DNA of 64,000 nt, taken from the NCBI GenBank assembly GCA_019873645.1, contig JAIOAX010000005.1:62001-126000 (forward strand). The letters are read 5' to 3'. Shown in pieces: positions 13,705 through 23,150 of the stretch. The notes beneath the pieces were generated by a model. The model saw nothing but the letters and a program-made list of their open reading frames with translations. It made no database searches and had not been told where the DNA came from. This DNA is from Chloroflexota bacterium (GTDB lineage Bacteria > Chloroflexota > Anaerolineae > B4-G1 > SLSP01). The position numbers and the translations under genes are program-made. Position 1 is the first letter of the stretch; every line of letters begins with the position of its first letter.

Positions 13705-14013
13705 ATGGCTAAACAACGCATTCGCATTCGGTTAAAGGGATACGATCATCGCATCCTCGATGAATCCGCACGGCGGATTGTCGAGGCGGCGGAGCGGACG
13801 GGCGCGCGTGTCGTGGGGCCGGTGCCGCTGCCGACAAAGATTGAGCGGTTCACAGTGCGCCGTTCCACCTTCATTGACAAGGATTCGCACGAGCACTTCG
13901 AGATCCGCACCCATAAGCGTTTGATTGATATCCAGGAACCGGATTCGAAAACCATTGATACGCTCATGCGGCTGAATATGCCCGCAGGCGTGGATATCGA
14001 GATCAAACTTTAG
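13705..14013 (+). CDS. rpsJ: 30S ribosomal protein S10 (NusE)
   Basis: 102 residues, normal length. S10 is part of the 30S head and, as NusE, joins transcription antitermination complexes. Recognised by [19 protein letters not shown] at the N-terminus and [10 protein letters not shown] in the middle. It opens the S10 cluster 35 bp after tuf. Confidence 0.98.
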   Translation: MAKQRIRIRLKGYDHRILDESARRIVEAAERTGARVVGPVPLPTKIERFTVRRSTFIDKDSHEHFEIRTHKRLIDIQEPDSKTIDTLMRLNMPAGVDIEIKL

Positions 14014-14039
14014 CAAGTGATTGCGCCTTGTGGCCGCTA

Positions 14040-14084
14040 CCCCCCGGCCGTTGACTCCGGGCATGCGAGTTGAGGGTCGGGGGG
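14040..14084 (+). promoter_or_regulatory. Stem-loop in the rpsJ-rplC spacer
   Basis: CCCCCCG (14040-14046) pairs with CGGGGGG (14078-14084), and inside it ACTC (14054-14057) pairs with GAGT (14067-14070). The 134-bp rpsJ-rplC spacer is the longest in the S10 block, which suggests an attenuation or autoregulatory element. Function is inferred. Confidence 0.4.
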
Positions 14085-14147
14085 CTAATGTCGCAAGGTA
14101 GCATGGGATGATGCGGCAGACCTGGCGCCGGCAGTCCCAAGGAGGTT

Positions 14148-14801
14148 ATGGTGAAAGGAATCCTAGGTAAAAAAGTGGGGATGACCCAGGTAATTAGAGA
14201 GGATGGTCTGGTGATACCGGTAACGGTGGTTGAAGCCGGGCCGTGTTACGTGACCCAGGTGCGCACGCTGGAGCGCGATGGCTATCGCGCCGTGCAACTG
14301 GGATTTGAACTCGCCAAGCCCAAACATCTCACCAAAGGACAGCGGGGACATCTGAAGCGGGCTGCGGTGCCGGACTTGCGCTACCTGCGCGAGTTCCGTA
14401 TCCGTGAGGACGAGCAGTACGAGTTAGGGCAACAGATTCGGGTGGATATTTTTCAACCCGGTGAGTGTGTGGATGTCGAAGCACGCTCGAAAGGGCGCGG
14501 CTTTGCCGGCGTCGTCAAGCGGCACGGTTTTGCCGGTGGGCCGCGTACCCACGGCCAATCGGACCGCGAGCGCGCCCCGGGGGCCATCGGCGCCTGCGCT
14601 GCGCCGGGTAAGATTTGGAAGGGCAAGCGCATGCCCGGCCGTATGGGGGGCGAGCAAGTCACGGTGAGCAACCTGGAAGTGGTGCTGGTGGACCCGGAAC
14701 GTAACCTGCTCGCGGTACGCGGCAGCGTCCCCGGCCCGAACGGTGGCCTTGTCTTGATCAAGATCGCCCGCAAGCAAAAAGTGGCTAAGGGAGGTAAGTA
14801 G
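14148..14801 (+). CDS. rplC: 50S ribosomal protein L3
   Basis: 217 residues from ATG 14148 (AAGGAGG upstream). An early-assembly 23S-binding protein near the peptidyl-transferase centre. The hallmark [22 protein letters not shown] and [10 protein letters not shown] segments are present; normal length. Two bases separate it from rplD. Confidence 0.98.
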   Translation: MVKGILGKKVGMTQVIREDGLVIPVTVVEAGPCYVTQVRTLERDGYRAVQLGFELAKPKHLTKGQRGHLKRAAVPDLRYLREFRIREDEQYELGQQIRVDIFQPGECVDVEARSKGRGFAGVVKRHGFAGGPRTHGQSDRERAPGAIGACAAPGKIWKGKRMPGRMGGEQVTVSNLEVVLVDPERNLLAVRGSVPGPNGGLVLIKIARKQKVAKGGK

Positions 14802-14803
14802 CG

Positions 14804-15436
14804 ATGCTTGTTCCTGTGCTGAATATGCAGGGCGAGAAGGTCAGCGAGATCGAGCTCCGCCCGGATATTTTCGAGGCGTCCGTGAATGTTCCGTTGATGC
14901 ACCAGGCGTTGGTGCGGCAGTTAGCCAATGCGCGCCTGGGCACCCATAAGACCAAGACGCGGGGCGAAAACAATCGCTCGAAGGCCAAGTGGTATCGGCA
15001 AAAGGGCACCGGTCGCGCCCGCCACGGTAGCCGCAACGCTCCGATCTTTGTGGGCGGCGGTGTGGCGCATGGCCCCAAGCCCCGCAGCTATGAAAAACAG
15101 ATGCCGGTCAAGATGCGCCGTGCCGCGTTGCGTTCGGCGCTCTCCGTCAAAGCGGCGGCGCAACAGATTGTGGTTGTGGATCAGTTGACGATGGCTGCGC
15201 CGAAAACCAAAGAATTCGTGCGCGTTTTGCAGAACCTTTCGGCTGTGGATGGCAAGGCGTTGATCCTGTTGCCGGAGCGCAATGCGCCCGTGGAACTCTC
15301 GGTGCGCAATCTCCCGACGGCACGGACCTTGCGCGCTCACTATCTCAACATCCGCGACCTGATGAGCGCCGATTACCTCATCATGCCTTTAGGCGCGCTT
15401 GAGGTGATCGAGTCTATTCTGGGCATGGCCTCCTAG
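14804..15436 (+). CDS. rplD: 50S ribosomal protein L4
   Basis: 210 residues. L4 binds 23S rRNA, lines the exit tunnel and in many bacteria represses its own operon. The tunnel loop is visible as KWYRQKGTGRARHGSRNAPIF with GGGVAHGPKPR just after. The GTGRAR motif is wild-type-like. Confidence 0.98.
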   Translation: MLVPVLNMQGEKVSEIELRPDIFEASVNVPLMHQALVRQLANARLGTHKTKTRGENNRSKAKWYRQKGTGRARHGSRNAPIFVGGGVAHGPKPRSYEKQMPVKMRRAALRSALSVKAAAQQIVVVDQLTMAAPKTKEFVRVLQNLSAVDGKALILLPERNAPVELSVRNLPTARTLRAHYLNIRDLMSADYLIMPLGALEVIESILGMAS

Positions 15437-15458
15437 ACACGGCCAGGGGAGTGTAAGA

Positions 15459-15746
15459 ATGGATATCTACGAAGTGATTGTGCGTCCATTAGAGACAGAA
15501 AAAGCGTATCTGCAACGCGAACAGGGGCAATACGTCTTTATGGTCAATCCTAAAGCGAACAAAGCCCAGGTGTCTCATGCTGTCGCAGAAATCTATAACG
15601 TTAAGGTGGCCGCGGTGAATATGATGAATATGCCGGCCAAAATCAACCGCATCCGTGGGCGGCGCAAAGTGGCCCGGCGTGCGCCGTGGAAGAAAGCCGT
15701 CGTGACACTGATGCCGGGCGAAACGATTGCGGCATTGGAGGCTTAG
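15459..15746 (+). CDS. rplW: 50S ribosomal protein L23
   Basis: 95 residues. It sits at the tunnel exit and docks trigger factor and SRP. Recognised by [31 protein letters not shown] and the basic [14 protein letters not shown] tail. Its stop is one base from the rplB start. Confidence 0.97.
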   Translation: MDIYEVIVRPLETEKAYLQREQGQYVFMVNPKANKAQVSHAVAEIYNVKVAAVNMMNMPAKINRIRGRRKVARRAPWKKAVVTLMPGETIAALEA

Positions 15747-15747
15747 C

Positions 15748-16590
15748 ATGGCGATCAAGAAATATAAGCCGACTTCTCCCGGACGGCGCTGGCTGGCCGG
15801 GCAGACCTTTGAAGAAGTGACCCGGACTAAACCTGAAAAGAGCCTGGTGCGGCCCCTGCGCAAGAACGCCGGGCGCAATGCTTACGGACGGGTGACCGTG
15901 CGGCATCGCGGGGGGGGGCATACGCGCCAGTATCGTCTGATTGATTTTCGGCGCGATAAACTCGATATTCCGGCGCGGGTGGCGACGATTGAGTATGACC
16001 CCAATCGCTCGGCACGCATCGCCCTGCTGGTTTACGCCGATGGCGAAAAACGCTACATTTTGGCGCCGCTGGGGCTGCGGGTAGGCAACACCGTGCTCAG
16101 TTCACGCAAGAGCACCGAGATCAACGCCGGCAATGCCATGCCGCTGGAGCGGGTGCCGTTGGGAACGCTGGTACACAATGTTGAGTTGTATCCGGGACGC
16201 GGTGGACAGTTAGTCCGCGCTGCGGGTGCGGCCGCCCAGGTTTTGGCAAAGGAAGGGGATTACATCACCCTGCGTCTGCCGAGCGGTGAAATGCGGCGGG
16301 TGCATAAGACGTGCATGGCGACCATCGGGCAGGTGGGCAATGTGGATCACGCCAACGTCAAACTGGGCAAGGCCGGTCGCAAGCGCTGGCTGGGATGGCG
16401 TCCGGCGGTGCGGGGTTCGGCGATGACGCCGCGCGATCACCCGCACGGCGGCGGCGAAGGGCGCACGCCGATCGGCATGGCCGGCCCGAAATCTCCGTGG
16501 GGCTGGCGCACCCTGGGTCGCAAGACCCGGCGCAATAAGGCGACCGATAAATACATCGTCCGGCGGCGCAACGCGGATCGTAATAAGTAA
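15748..16590 (+). CDS. rplB: 50S ribosomal protein L2
   Basis: 280 residues. The start is ATG 15748 ([14 protein letters not shown]); an in-frame ATG at 15727 would overlap rplW and is not needed. L2 binds the peptidyl-transferase region and intersubunit bridges. [18 protein letters not shown] and the [17 protein letters not shown] loop, with the conserved His important for activity, are present. Confidence 0.98.
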   Translation: MAIKKYKPTSPGRRWLAGQTFEEVTRTKPEKSLVRPLRKNAGRNAYGRVTVRHRGGGHTRQYRLIDFRRDKLDIPARVATIEYDPNRSARIALLVYADGEKRYILAPLGLRVGNTVLSSRKSTEINAGNAMPLERVPLGTLVHNVELYPGRGGQLVRAAGAAAQVLAKEGDYITLRLPSGEMRRVHKTCMATIGQVGNVDHANVKLGKAGRKRWLGWRPAVRGSAMTPRDHPHGGGEGRTPIGMAGPKSPWGWRTLGRKTRRNKATDKYIVRRRNADRNK

Positions 16591-16604
16591 GGGAGGTACA
16601 TAAC

Positions 16605-16889
16605 ATGTCGCGTTCTTTGAAAAAAGGACCTTACGTCAACCCTAAGCTGCTCAAGAAGATCGAAGAGATGAATCGCAGCGGCCAGAAACGGGTGTTGCGC
16701 ACCTGGTCACGCGCTTCGGTGATCTTCCCGCAGATGGTCGGACACACGATTGCCGTCCACGATGGACGCCGCCATGTGCCCATCTACATCACCGAGAACA
16801 TGGTTGGGCATCGCCTGGGTGAGTTTGCGCCGACGCGGACTTTCCGCGGGCACATTGTCAAAGAGAAAAAAGGGCGAGTTGCGCACTAA
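16605..16889 (+). CDS. rpsS: 30S ribosomal protein S19
   Basis: 94 residues. A 30S head protein contacting S13 and the A site. It starts [15 protein letters not shown] and has the conserved [30 protein letters not shown] core. Normal length. Confidence 0.98.
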   Translation: MSRSLKKGPYVNPKLLKKIEEMNRSGQKRVLRTWSRASVIFPQMVGHTIAVHDGRRHVPIYITENMVGHRLGEFAPTRTFRGHIVKEKKGRVAH

Positions 16890-16909
16890 GGGGAGTGAGG
16901 TAAAGACCA

Positions 16910-17275
16910 ATGCAAGATCAAGTCCATGCTATAGCTAGGCATATCCCGATGTCCCCGATGAAAGTGCGCCGCCTGCTCGCACCCCTGCGGGGAATGACCG
17001 CGCAGGCAGCGCTCGACGTCCTGCGTATGATGCCGCAAGCCGCGGCGGAGCCGGTGTATAAGGTCATCCGTTCGGCAATGGCTAATGCCGATGAAATGGG
17101 ATTGGACACCGGCAATCTGTACATCGTGCAGCTTACGGCGGATGAAGGTCCCGGCCGGATGCCCGGCAAGGGCTGGCGGGCGCGCTGGGGTAGCCGTGGC
17201 CGCTATCGCCCGATCCGCAAGCGTTCATCGCACATTACCGTCGTTCTTGAAGAACGGCTTCCAGAGCAGCAATAA
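16910..17275 (+). CDS. rplV: 50S ribosomal protein L22
   Basis: 121 residues. L22 spans the large subunit, and its beta-hairpin lines the exit tunnel. The [20 protein letters not shown] start and the tunnel hairpin [21 protein letters not shown], ending in [11 protein letters not shown], are clear. The hairpin is slightly longer than in E. coli. Confidence 0.97.
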   Translation: MQDQVHAIARHIPMSPMKVRRLLAPLRGMTAQAALDVLRMMPQAAAEPVYKVIRSAMANADEMGLDTGNLYIVQLTADEGPGRMPGKGWRARWGSRGRYRPIRKRSSHITVVLEERLPEQQ

Positions 17276-17298
17276 GTAAGCGTGATAAGGAGGCTATT

Positions 17299-17997
17299 TT
17301 GGGGCGCAAAGTTCATCCTTACGGTTTTCGGTTAAAGATCATTCGCGATTGGAGGTCCCGCTGGTTTGCCGAAGGTCGGGAATACTCCACGCTTTTGGAA
17401 GAGGATCGCAAGATCCGCGACTATATCTTCAGCGAGATGCGGGCGCGTTCGCGTGACGGGCAGACCGGCATTTCGCATATAGATATTGAGCGTTTCCCGC
17501 CGAATCAAGTCTCGGTGGTCATCTGGACGGCGCGGCCGGGGATCGTCATCGGGCGCAAGGGCGATAACGTCAAAGTCTTGCGGCAGCGTGTGGAAGAACT
17601 CTGCGGCGGCAAGCGCGTGCACGTGGATGTCCAGGAAGTCGAGCAGCCGGACCTGGATGCCCGACTGGTGGCCGAGAACATTGTGGCGCAGTTGGAGAAA
17701 CGTATCTACCACAGCCGCGCGATGAAACGGGCCGTGCGTCAGGCGTTGCGCGCTGGTGCGGAGGGCGTCCGCGTGATGTGCAGTGGACGGCTCGCCGGGG
17801 CCGAAATGGCGCGGCGCGAATGGATGCGTGAAGGGCGTGTGCCGCTCCAGACCTTGCGCGCGGACATTGATTACGCTCAGGAAGAAGCTCTGACTACCTA
17901 TGGCCGTATCGGCGTCAAAGTGTGGATTTACAAGGGTGAAGTTCTGCCCAAGAAGTCCACCTCTACCGCCGTAGTCGAAGAGACGGCGCAGAGCTGA
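17299..17997 (+). CDS. rpsC: 30S ribosomal protein S3
   Basis: 232 residues from a TTG start at 17299, set by AAGGAGG six bases upstream and the family N-terminus [20 protein letters not shown]3 forms the mRNA entry channel. The KH domain shows the [15 protein letters not shown] nucleic-acid loop, and the C-terminal domain [31 protein letters not shown] is intact. Confidence 0.97.
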   Translation: MGRKVHPYGFRLKIIRDWRSRWFAEGREYSTLLEEDRKIRDYIFSEMRARSRDGQTGISHIDIERFPPNQVSVVIWTARPGIVIGRKGDNVKVLRQRVEELCGGKRVHVDVQEVEQPDLDARLVAENIVAQLEKRIYHSRAMKRAVRQALRAGAEGVRVMCSGRLAGAEMARREWMREGRVPLQTLRADIDYAQEEALTTYGRIGVKVWIYKGEVLPKKSTSTAVVEETAQS

Positions 17998-18025
17998 TCA
18001 AGGGTTAGGTTAAGGAGATACAACC

Positions 18026-18454
18026 ATGTTGATGCCTAAACGCGTGAAATATCGCAAGCAACACCGTGGGCGCAGAACGGGCACCGAATCCCGGGGTGTG
18101 GACGTGAGCTTTGGCGACTATGGCTTACAGGCCCTGGAACCGGCCTGGATCACGGCCCGCCAGATCGAGGCGGCGCGGCGCGCCATCGTGCGCTATATGC
18201 GTCGGCGCGGCAAGTATTGGATTCGCATCTTCCCCGATAAGCCCATCACGGCCAAACCCGCCGAAACCCGCATGGGTAAAGGCAAGGGCGCAGTGGATCA
18301 CTGGGTGGCCGTTGTGCGTCCCGGGCGGGTGATGTTTGAGGTCAGTGGTGTACCGGGCGATGCGGCACACGAGGCGTTGCGCCTGGCAGCGCACAAATTG
18401 CCCATCAAGACCCAGATCATTGCCCGTTTGGATTTGGAGCAGGAGAATCAATAA
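18026..18454 (+). CDS. rplP: 50S ribosomal protein L16
   Basis: 142 residues from ATG 18026, eight bases after AAGGAG. It organises the A-site tRNA region of 23S rRNA. Contains [27 protein letters not shown] and [15 protein letters not shown], all family hallmarks. Its stop overlaps the rpmC start by one base. Confidence 0.98.
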   Translation: MLMPKRVKYRKQHRGRRTGTESRGVDVSFGDYGLQALEPAWITARQIEAARRAIVRYMRRRGKYWIRIFPDKPITAKPAETRMGKGKGAVDHWVAVVRPGRVMFEVSGVPGDAAHEALRLAAHKLPIKTQIIARLDLEQENQ

Positions 18455-18675
18455 TGCCGGCCAAAGAATTACGTGAACTAACCGAAGATGAATTGCGAGT
18501 GCGTCTGCAGGAGACGCGGCGTGAATTGTTTAACCTGCGGCAACAATGGTACGCCGGCAGCCTGGAGGATCACAATCGCTTGCGCGCGGTGCGCAAAGAT
18601 ATTGCGCGCATCCTGACAGTGCTGCGGGAGCGGGAGTTGATGCAGGACGTGCCGCAGAAAGGAGCAGTAGCATGA
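18454..18675 (+). CDS. rpmC: 50S ribosomal protein L29
   Basis: 73 residues, a coiled-coil pair at the tunnel exit. Typical [27 protein letters not shown] and [22 protein letters not shown] blocks. It overlaps rpsQ by the ATGA junction. Confidence 0.97.
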   Translation: MPAKELRELTEDELRVRLQETRRELFNLRQQWYAGSLEDHNRLRAVRKDIARILTVLRERELMQDVPQKGAVA

Positions 18676-18923
18676 GAGAACGTCGTCGTCGTTTGACTGG
18701 CGTGGTGACCAGCGACAAGATGGACAAGACGGTGGTGGTCAGTGTGGAGCGGCGTTATCGTCATCCCCTGTACAAAAAAGTGGTGCGGGCCATCAAAAAG
18801 TATATGGCCCACGATGAGCACAACGAGTGTCGCGTCGGCGATACCGTGAGCATCATTGAGTCGCGCCCTTACAGCCGTCACAAGCGCTGGACTGTCGAAA
18901 CGATCCTGGAACGGGCCGCGTAA
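18672..18923 (+). CDS. rpsQ: 30S ribosomal protein S17
   Basis: 83 residues from ATG 18672, within an ATGA overlap with rpmC. An early 16S-binding OB-fold protein. [32 protein letters not shown] and [18 protein letters not shown] are diagnostic. Confidence 0.97.
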   Translation: MRERRRRLTGVVTSDKMDKTVVVSVERRYRHPLYKKVVRAIKKYMAHDEHNECRVGDTVSIIESRPYSRHKRWTVETILERAA

Positions 18924-18934
18924 GGAGCATTGCC

Positions 18935-19306
18935 ATGATTCAAACAGAAACGCGATTGAAGGTAGCGGATAATACCGGAGCACAAGAGTTGTTATGTATT
19001 CGCGTGCTTGGTGGGTCACGGCGACGCTATGGTACCGTCGGGGATTCCATTGTGGCGGCGGTCAAGTCCGCCACCCCTACGGCCTCGGTAAAGAAAGGTG
19101 AGGTCGTCCGCGCCGTGATTGTGCGGGTGACAAAGGAATACCGGCGTCCGGACGGTTCTTATATTCGTTTTGATGATAATGCAGCCGTGATTCTGGACGC
19201 TTCGGGCGTCAATCCGCGCGGCACCCGCATTTTTGGGCCGGTGGCGCGCGAGCTGCGCGAAAAAGGTTTTATGAAAATCGTGTCCCTGGCGCCCGAAGTG
19301 TTGTAG
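18935..19306 (+). CDS. rplN: 50S ribosomal protein L14
   Basis: 123 residues, at the intersubunit face. Diagnostic [27 protein letters not shown] start, DDNAAVILD, and the C-terminal [28 protein letters not shown]. Normal length. Confidence 0.98.
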   Translation: MIQTETRLKVADNTGAQELLCIRVLGGSRRRYGTVGDSIVAAVKSATPTASVKKGEVVRAVIVRVTKEYRRPDGSYIRFDDNAAVILDASGVNPRGTRIFGPVARELREKGFMKIVSLAPEVL

Positions 19307-19325
19307 GACCGAGTGAGGTATAAAG

Positions 19326-19646
19326 ATGAATCGGATAAAACAAGGTGATACGGTCGAAGTCATCACGGGTGAGGATCGCGGCATGCGCGGTGAAGTGTTG
19401 CGCGTCTTGCTCAAAGAAAACCGCGTGGTTGTCTCGAAAGTGAACATGGTCACCAAACACCAAAGCGCGCAACGGGCCGGCCGCTCCCAGATGCAGGGCG
19501 GGCGCATTCAATTCGAGGCGCCGATTGACCTCTCGAATGTGATGCTGGTGTGCCCGAAATGCAATCAGGCCACGCGGGTCGGTTACACGACCGTGGATGA
19601 GCGCAAGGTGCGTGTCTGTCGCAAGTGTGAAGCGGTGATTGATTAG
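19326..19646 (+). CDS. rplX: 50S ribosomal protein L24
   Basis: 106 residues. A KOW-domain assembly initiator ([24 protein letters not shown]) with the usual [17 protein letters not shown] segment. The C-terminus carries CPKC and CRKC pairs, a zinc-ribbon form seen in many bacteria. Confidence 0.97.
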   Translation: MNRIKQGDTVEVITGEDRGMRGEVLRVLLKENRVVVSKVNMVTKHQSAQRAGRSQMQGGRIQFEAPIDLSNVMLVCPKCNQATRVGYTTVDERKVRVCRKCEAVID

Positions 19647-19659
19647 GAAGAAGGTAAAC

Positions 19660-20196
19660 ATGCAAGCGTTACAGAAACGGTATCGTGAAGAAATCACACC
19701 TATCATGCTCAAGGAATTCGGTTACGCTAACGTCATGCAGGTGCCGCGGTTGCGCAAGATCGTGATCAACATCGGGATGGGCGAGGCACTCGATAATCCC
19801 AAGGCGCTCGAATATGCCGTTGCGGACCTGCGCACCATCACCGGGCAGCAGCCGGTCGTGACCAAAGCGCGCAAATCGGTCGCCAACTTCAAGTTGCGTG
19901 AAGGGCGCGCCATCGGCGTGAAAGTTACCCTGCGCGGCGAACGCATGTGGGCATTTCTGAGCCGGCTGCTCAATGTGGCTTTGCCGCGTACGCGTGACTT
20001 TCACGGCGTTCCCGATAAGCTGGATGGCCGGGGCAATTATACCCTGGGGCTGCGCGAGCAACTGGTCTTCCCGGAAATTAATTACGACAAAATTGATAAG
20101 ATTCGAGGGTTTGAAGTCACCATTAACACCACGGCGGAAACCGACGAAGAAGCGCGTCGGCTTTTGGAACTGCTGGGCATGCCCTTTCGGCGTTAG
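19660..20196 (+). CDS. rplE: 50S ribosomal protein L5
   Basis: 178 residues. ATG 19660 is preferred (AGGAAGAAGG upstream); an in-frame ATG at 19639 would overlap the rplX stop. It binds 5S rRNA in the central protuberance. [34 protein letters not shown] and [12 protein letters not shown]-like ending are typical. Confidence 0.97.
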   Translation: MQALQKRYREEITPIMLKEFGYANVMQVPRLRKIVINIGMGEALDNPKALEYAVADLRTITGQQPVVTKARKSVANFKLREGRAIGVKVTLRGERMWAFLSRLLNVALPRTRDFHGVPDKLDGRGNYTLGLREQLVFPEINYDKIDKIRGFEVTINTTAETDEEARRLLELLGMPFRR

Positions 20197-20249
20197 TGGG
20201 CGCACCTTCGGGCTTATGCATGTCTGAGTTTTGAAGAAGGAGTAATCGT

Positions 20250-20432
20250 ATGGCACAAAAATCAATGCCGATTCGCGAAACCCGGCGTAAGTATAAGATA
20301 CGAGTACGCAACCGCTGCTCTCGTTGTGGCCGTCCGCGTGGCTATTATCGTCGCTTTGGCTTATGCCGCATTTGCCTTCGTGAGTTGGCCTTAGAGGGGA
20401 AAGTCCCCGGTCTGGTAAAATCCAGTTGGTAA
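20250..20432 (+). CDS. rpsZ: 30S ribosomal protein S14, zinc-binding type Z
   Basis: 60 residues, the short zinc form of S14 with two Cys pairs (CSRC and CRIC) that bind one zinc ion. [31 protein letters not shown] spans the site and it ends PGLVKSSW. A long zinc-free paralogue is not seen here. Confidence 0.97.
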   Translation: MAQKSMPIRETRRKYKIRVRNRCSRCGRPRGYYRRFGLCRICLRELALEGKVPGLVKSSW

Positions 20433-20444
20433 TGGAGTGTGAAG

Positions 20445-20855
20445 ATGACAACTTCAGATCCAATTGCCGATATGTTGACGCGTATTCGTAATGCTTTGCT
20501 GGTCAAGCATGCCACAGTCTCAATGCCGGCGTCCAAAATCAAGACCGCCATCGCGAAAATCTTGAAGGACGAAGGGTATATCGAGGACTATAAGGTGGTC
20601 ACAGACGAAAACCTGCATCGCAATCTGGTGATCCAGCTCAAGTACCAGGGCGACCTCAAACATCAACGTTCTGTGATCACGAACCTGACACGTGTGAGCA
20701 CACCCGGACGGCGCATTTATACGTCGGCCAAGGACATCCCCTGGGTGCGCAGTGGCATGGGGATTGCCATCCTTTCCACGCCCAAGGGTGTCATCACCGG
20801 CCAGCAGGCGCGCCGTCTGAATGTCGGCGGCGAAGTCCTGTGCTACGTCTGGTAA
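20445..20855 (+). CDS. rpsH: 30S ribosomal protein S8
   Basis: 136 residues. ATG 20445 has GGAG seven bases upstream; the in-frame GTG at 20439 is too close to it. S8 binds 16S helix 21 and often represses the spc operon. [15 protein letters not shown] and the C-terminal [31 protein letters not shown] are diagnostic. Confidence 0.97.
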   Translation: MTTSDPIADMLTRIRNALLVKHATVSMPASKIKTAIAKILKDEGYIEDYKVVTDENLHRNLVIQLKYQGDLKHQRSVITNLTRVSTPGRRIYTSAKDIPWVRSGMGIAILSTPKGVITGQQARRLNVGGEVLCYVW

Positions 20856-20874
20856 AGCGGAAGGGAGGTCAAAC

Positions 20875-21426
20875 GTGTCGCGGATAGGAAAAATGCCCAT
20901 CCCGCTCCCGTCAGGGGTGCGGGTGCAGATTGAAGGAAACACAGTCACGGTCAGTGGGCCTAAAGGGACGTTGACGCGCGAATTCCATCCCCAAATGCAG
21001 ATTGCGGTCGAGGATGGGGTGCTGCGGGTGCGGCGTCCTAATGACGAGCAGGCCGTCAAAGCGTTGCATGGCCTGACGCGCGCCCTGCTTAACAACATGG
21101 TTCAAGGGGTCACCACCGGCTATAGCAAAGTGCTGGAGATCGTGGGAACCGGTTATCGCGCCGAACTGCAAGGGAAGACCCTGGTGATGAATCTGGGATT
21201 CTCCCATTCGGTAGTCATCGAGCCGCCGGCGGGGATTCAATTCGAGGTCAACCCGCGTACCAGCACCGTCACGGTGAAGGGCTGCGACAAAGAACTTGTC
21301 GGGCGGGTAGCCGCCGAAATTCGCGGTTGGCGGCCTGTGGAACCGTACCTGGGTAAAGGAATTCGTTACCAGGGTGAAATGGTGCGCCGCAAGGCCGGCA
21401 AGTCCGGTAAAGCCGGTAAAAAATAG
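20875..21426 (+). CDS. rplF: 50S ribosomal protein L6
   Basis: 183 residues from GTG 20875 (GGGAGG upstream), giving the canonical SRIGKMPIPLPSGV start. It sits near the sarcin-ricin loop. The second domain carries GYRAELQGKTLVMNLGFSH and the C-terminal PYLGKGIRYQGEMVRRKAGKSGKAGKK. Confidence 0.97.
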   Translation: MSRIGKMPIPLPSGVRVQIEGNTVTVSGPKGTLTREFHPQMQIAVEDGVLRVRRPNDEQAVKALHGLTRALLNNMVQGVTTGYSKVLEIVGTGYRAELQGKTLVMNLGFSHSVVIEPPAGIQFEVNPRTSTVTVKGCDKELVGRVAAEIRGWRPVEPYLGKGIRYQGEMVRRKAGKSGKAGKK

Positions 21427-21468
21427 TTTCAAGACTAAAACCACGTGGAACTGAGGGTAAAGTAAAAG

Positions 21469-21837
21469 ATGAAACCAGAAATTGATCGTCGTAAAGCCCG
21501 TATGCGGCGTAAGGCTCACATTCGCAAGACGGTGAGTGGCACGCCAGAACGTCCACGTCTGAGTGTCTTTCGCAGCTTGAATCACATCTACGCCCAGGTC
21601 ATTGACGATACGGCCGGCTGCACGTTGGCGGCAGCTTCGACGGTGGATCGGGCGGTGCGTGAGCGGGTGGCCGAACTGCCAAAGACCGAGCAGGCGCGGA
21701 TTGTGGGGCAGGTGGTTGCCGAACGGGCATTGGCAAAGGGGGTCACCCAGGTAGTGTTCGACCGTGGCGGCTACAAGTACCATGGTCGCGTCAAGGCTCT
21801 CGCCGAGGCCGCGCGTGAGGCGGGCCTGGATTTCTAA
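21469..21837 (+). CDS. rplR: 50S ribosomal protein L18
   Basis: 122 residues. It binds 5S rRNA with L5. [39 protein letters not shown] and the C-terminal [24 protein letters not shown] are typical. Confidence 0.97.
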   Translation: MKPEIDRRKARMRRKAHIRKTVSGTPERPRLSVFRSLNHIYAQVIDDTAGCTLAAASTVDRAVRERVAELPKTEQARIVGQVVAERALAKGVTQVVFDRGGYKYHGRVKALAEAAREAGLDF

Positions 21838-21879
21838 GTAAAACGGCTGCGCCTTAGTCGCGTCCGGCAGGAGGAGATT

Positions 21880-22425
21880 ATGGAATCACGACGAGAACGA
21901 GATCGTAGACCAATTGAAACAGAACAAGAAGAACTGGACGAGCGCGTAGTGGATATTACGCGGGTGGCGAAAGTGATCAAAGGTGGGCGCACCTTCCACT
22001 TCCGGGTGGTGGCCGTTGTGGGTGACAACAAGGGCCAGGTCGGGTTGGGTATCGGCAAGGCCCGCACGGTTCCCGATGCGATTGCGAAGGCGACTGACCG
22101 CGCGCGCCGTGCTATGCATGCCATCCCCCTGGAAGACACCACCATCCCGCACGATGTTGTGGGACGCTGTGGCGGGGCGCAAGTCCTGTTGCGTCCGGCG
22201 ACCAAAGGTACCGGCGTCATCGCCGGTGGCGGTGTGCGTGCGGTGTTGGAAGCGGCCGGCATCCACGACATTCTCACCAAGTCGCAGGGGAGCGCCACGG
22301 CAGTCAACGTCGTCCAGGCGACGATGGACGCGTTGGATCAACTGCGCTGGGTCGAAGAACTGGCCAAAGAACGGGGTAAGCCGGTCGCCGAAGTGATGCC
22401 TTTCTGGCGAAGGAGGCAGGCATAA
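21880..22425 (+). CDS. rpsE: 30S ribosomal protein S5
   Basis: 181 residues. It lines the mRNA entry and helps fidelity. [31 protein letters not shown] and [19 protein letters not shown] are diagnostic; the loop linked to spectinomycin resistance looks wild-type. The stop overlaps the rpmD start. Confidence 0.97.
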   Translation: MESRRERDRRPIETEQEELDERVVDITRVAKVIKGGRTFHFRVVAVVGDNKGQVGLGIGKARTVPDAIAKATDRARRAMHAIPLEDTTIPHDVVGRCGGAQVLLRPATKGTGVIAGGGVRAVLEAAGIHDILTKSQGSATAVNVVQATMDALDQLRWVEELAKERGKPVAEVMPFWRRRQA

Positions 22426-22613
22426 TGGCGAAGATTTTGCGGATCACGCTTGTGCGTAGCCCAATCGGTTATTCAATCCGGCAGAAGCAAACGGTGCGGG
22501 CCTTGGGCTTACGGAAATTGCATCAGGTGGTGGAACACCCCGACAACCCTGCTATACGTGGTATGGTCAACAAGATCCCGCATCTGGTGCGGGTCGAGGA
22601 AGTCGAGGCTTAG
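22425..22613 (+). CDS. rpmD: 50S ribosomal protein L30
   Basis: 62 residues. [55 protein letters not shown] covers the family from end to end. Normal length; translationally coupled to rpsE by a one-base overlap. Confidence 0.97.
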   Translation: MAKILRITLVRSPIGYSIRQKQTVRALGLRKLHQVVEHPDNPAIRGMVNKIPHLVRVEEVEA

Positions 22614-22629
22614 GGTGGAGGAGACCGCG

Positions 22630-23112
22630 ATGAAGTTACAAGATTTACAACCTGCCGAGGGCTCCAAAAAACGCCGCAAGCGCGTCGGCCGGGGGATTGC
22701 CGCCGGCCAGGGGAAGACGGCAGGCCGAGGAACCAAAGGACAAAAGGCCCGCGGTGGCAAACAAAAAGGTGCCTATTTTGAAGGTGGACAGCTTCCGCTG
22801 GTACGCAAGATCCCCTTTGTGCGGGGGTATAAGTTCTTCAATCCCTACAAAGTAGAATTTGTGCCGGTCAACCTGGCGCAACTTGCTGAACGCTTTGCGG
22901 CGGGCGCCGTTGTCTCACCGGAGACCCTTTCCGCGGTGGGGCTGATCAAACACGCGGATGATTGGGTGGTCGTGTTGGCCGAAGGCGAGCTTGCGCAACC
23001 TTTGAAAGTGTATGCGCATCGTGTCTCGGCTGCGGCGCGCGCCAAAATCGAGGCCGCCGGTGGAACGGTAGAACTGTTGCCGTGGCGCCGGGGTGGCTAT
23101 CGGACGCGCTAG
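22630..23112 (+). CDS. rplO: 50S ribosomal protein L15
   Basis: 160 residues from ATG 22630 (GGAGGAGA upstream). MKLQDLQPAEGSKKRRKRVGRG, GKTAGRGTKGQKARGG and FEGGQLPLVRKIP are diagnostic. A late-assembly 50S protein. Confidence 0.97.
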   Translation: MKLQDLQPAEGSKKRRKRVGRGIAAGQGKTAGRGTKGQKARGGKQKGAYFEGGQLPLVRKIPFVRGYKFFNPYKVEFVPVNLAQLAERFAAGAVVSPETLSAVGLIKHADDWVVVLAEGELAQPLKVYAHRVSAAARAKIEAAGGTVELLPWRRGGYRTR

Positions 23113-23150
23113 GTGTACACTTCTCAAGCGCACTTTAACGGAGGCAAGTG

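Noticed and set aside
15727-15747. Earlier ATG start for rplB
   Set aside because: It would overlap rplW and add seven residues not found in L2; ATG 15748 gives the family N-terminus.
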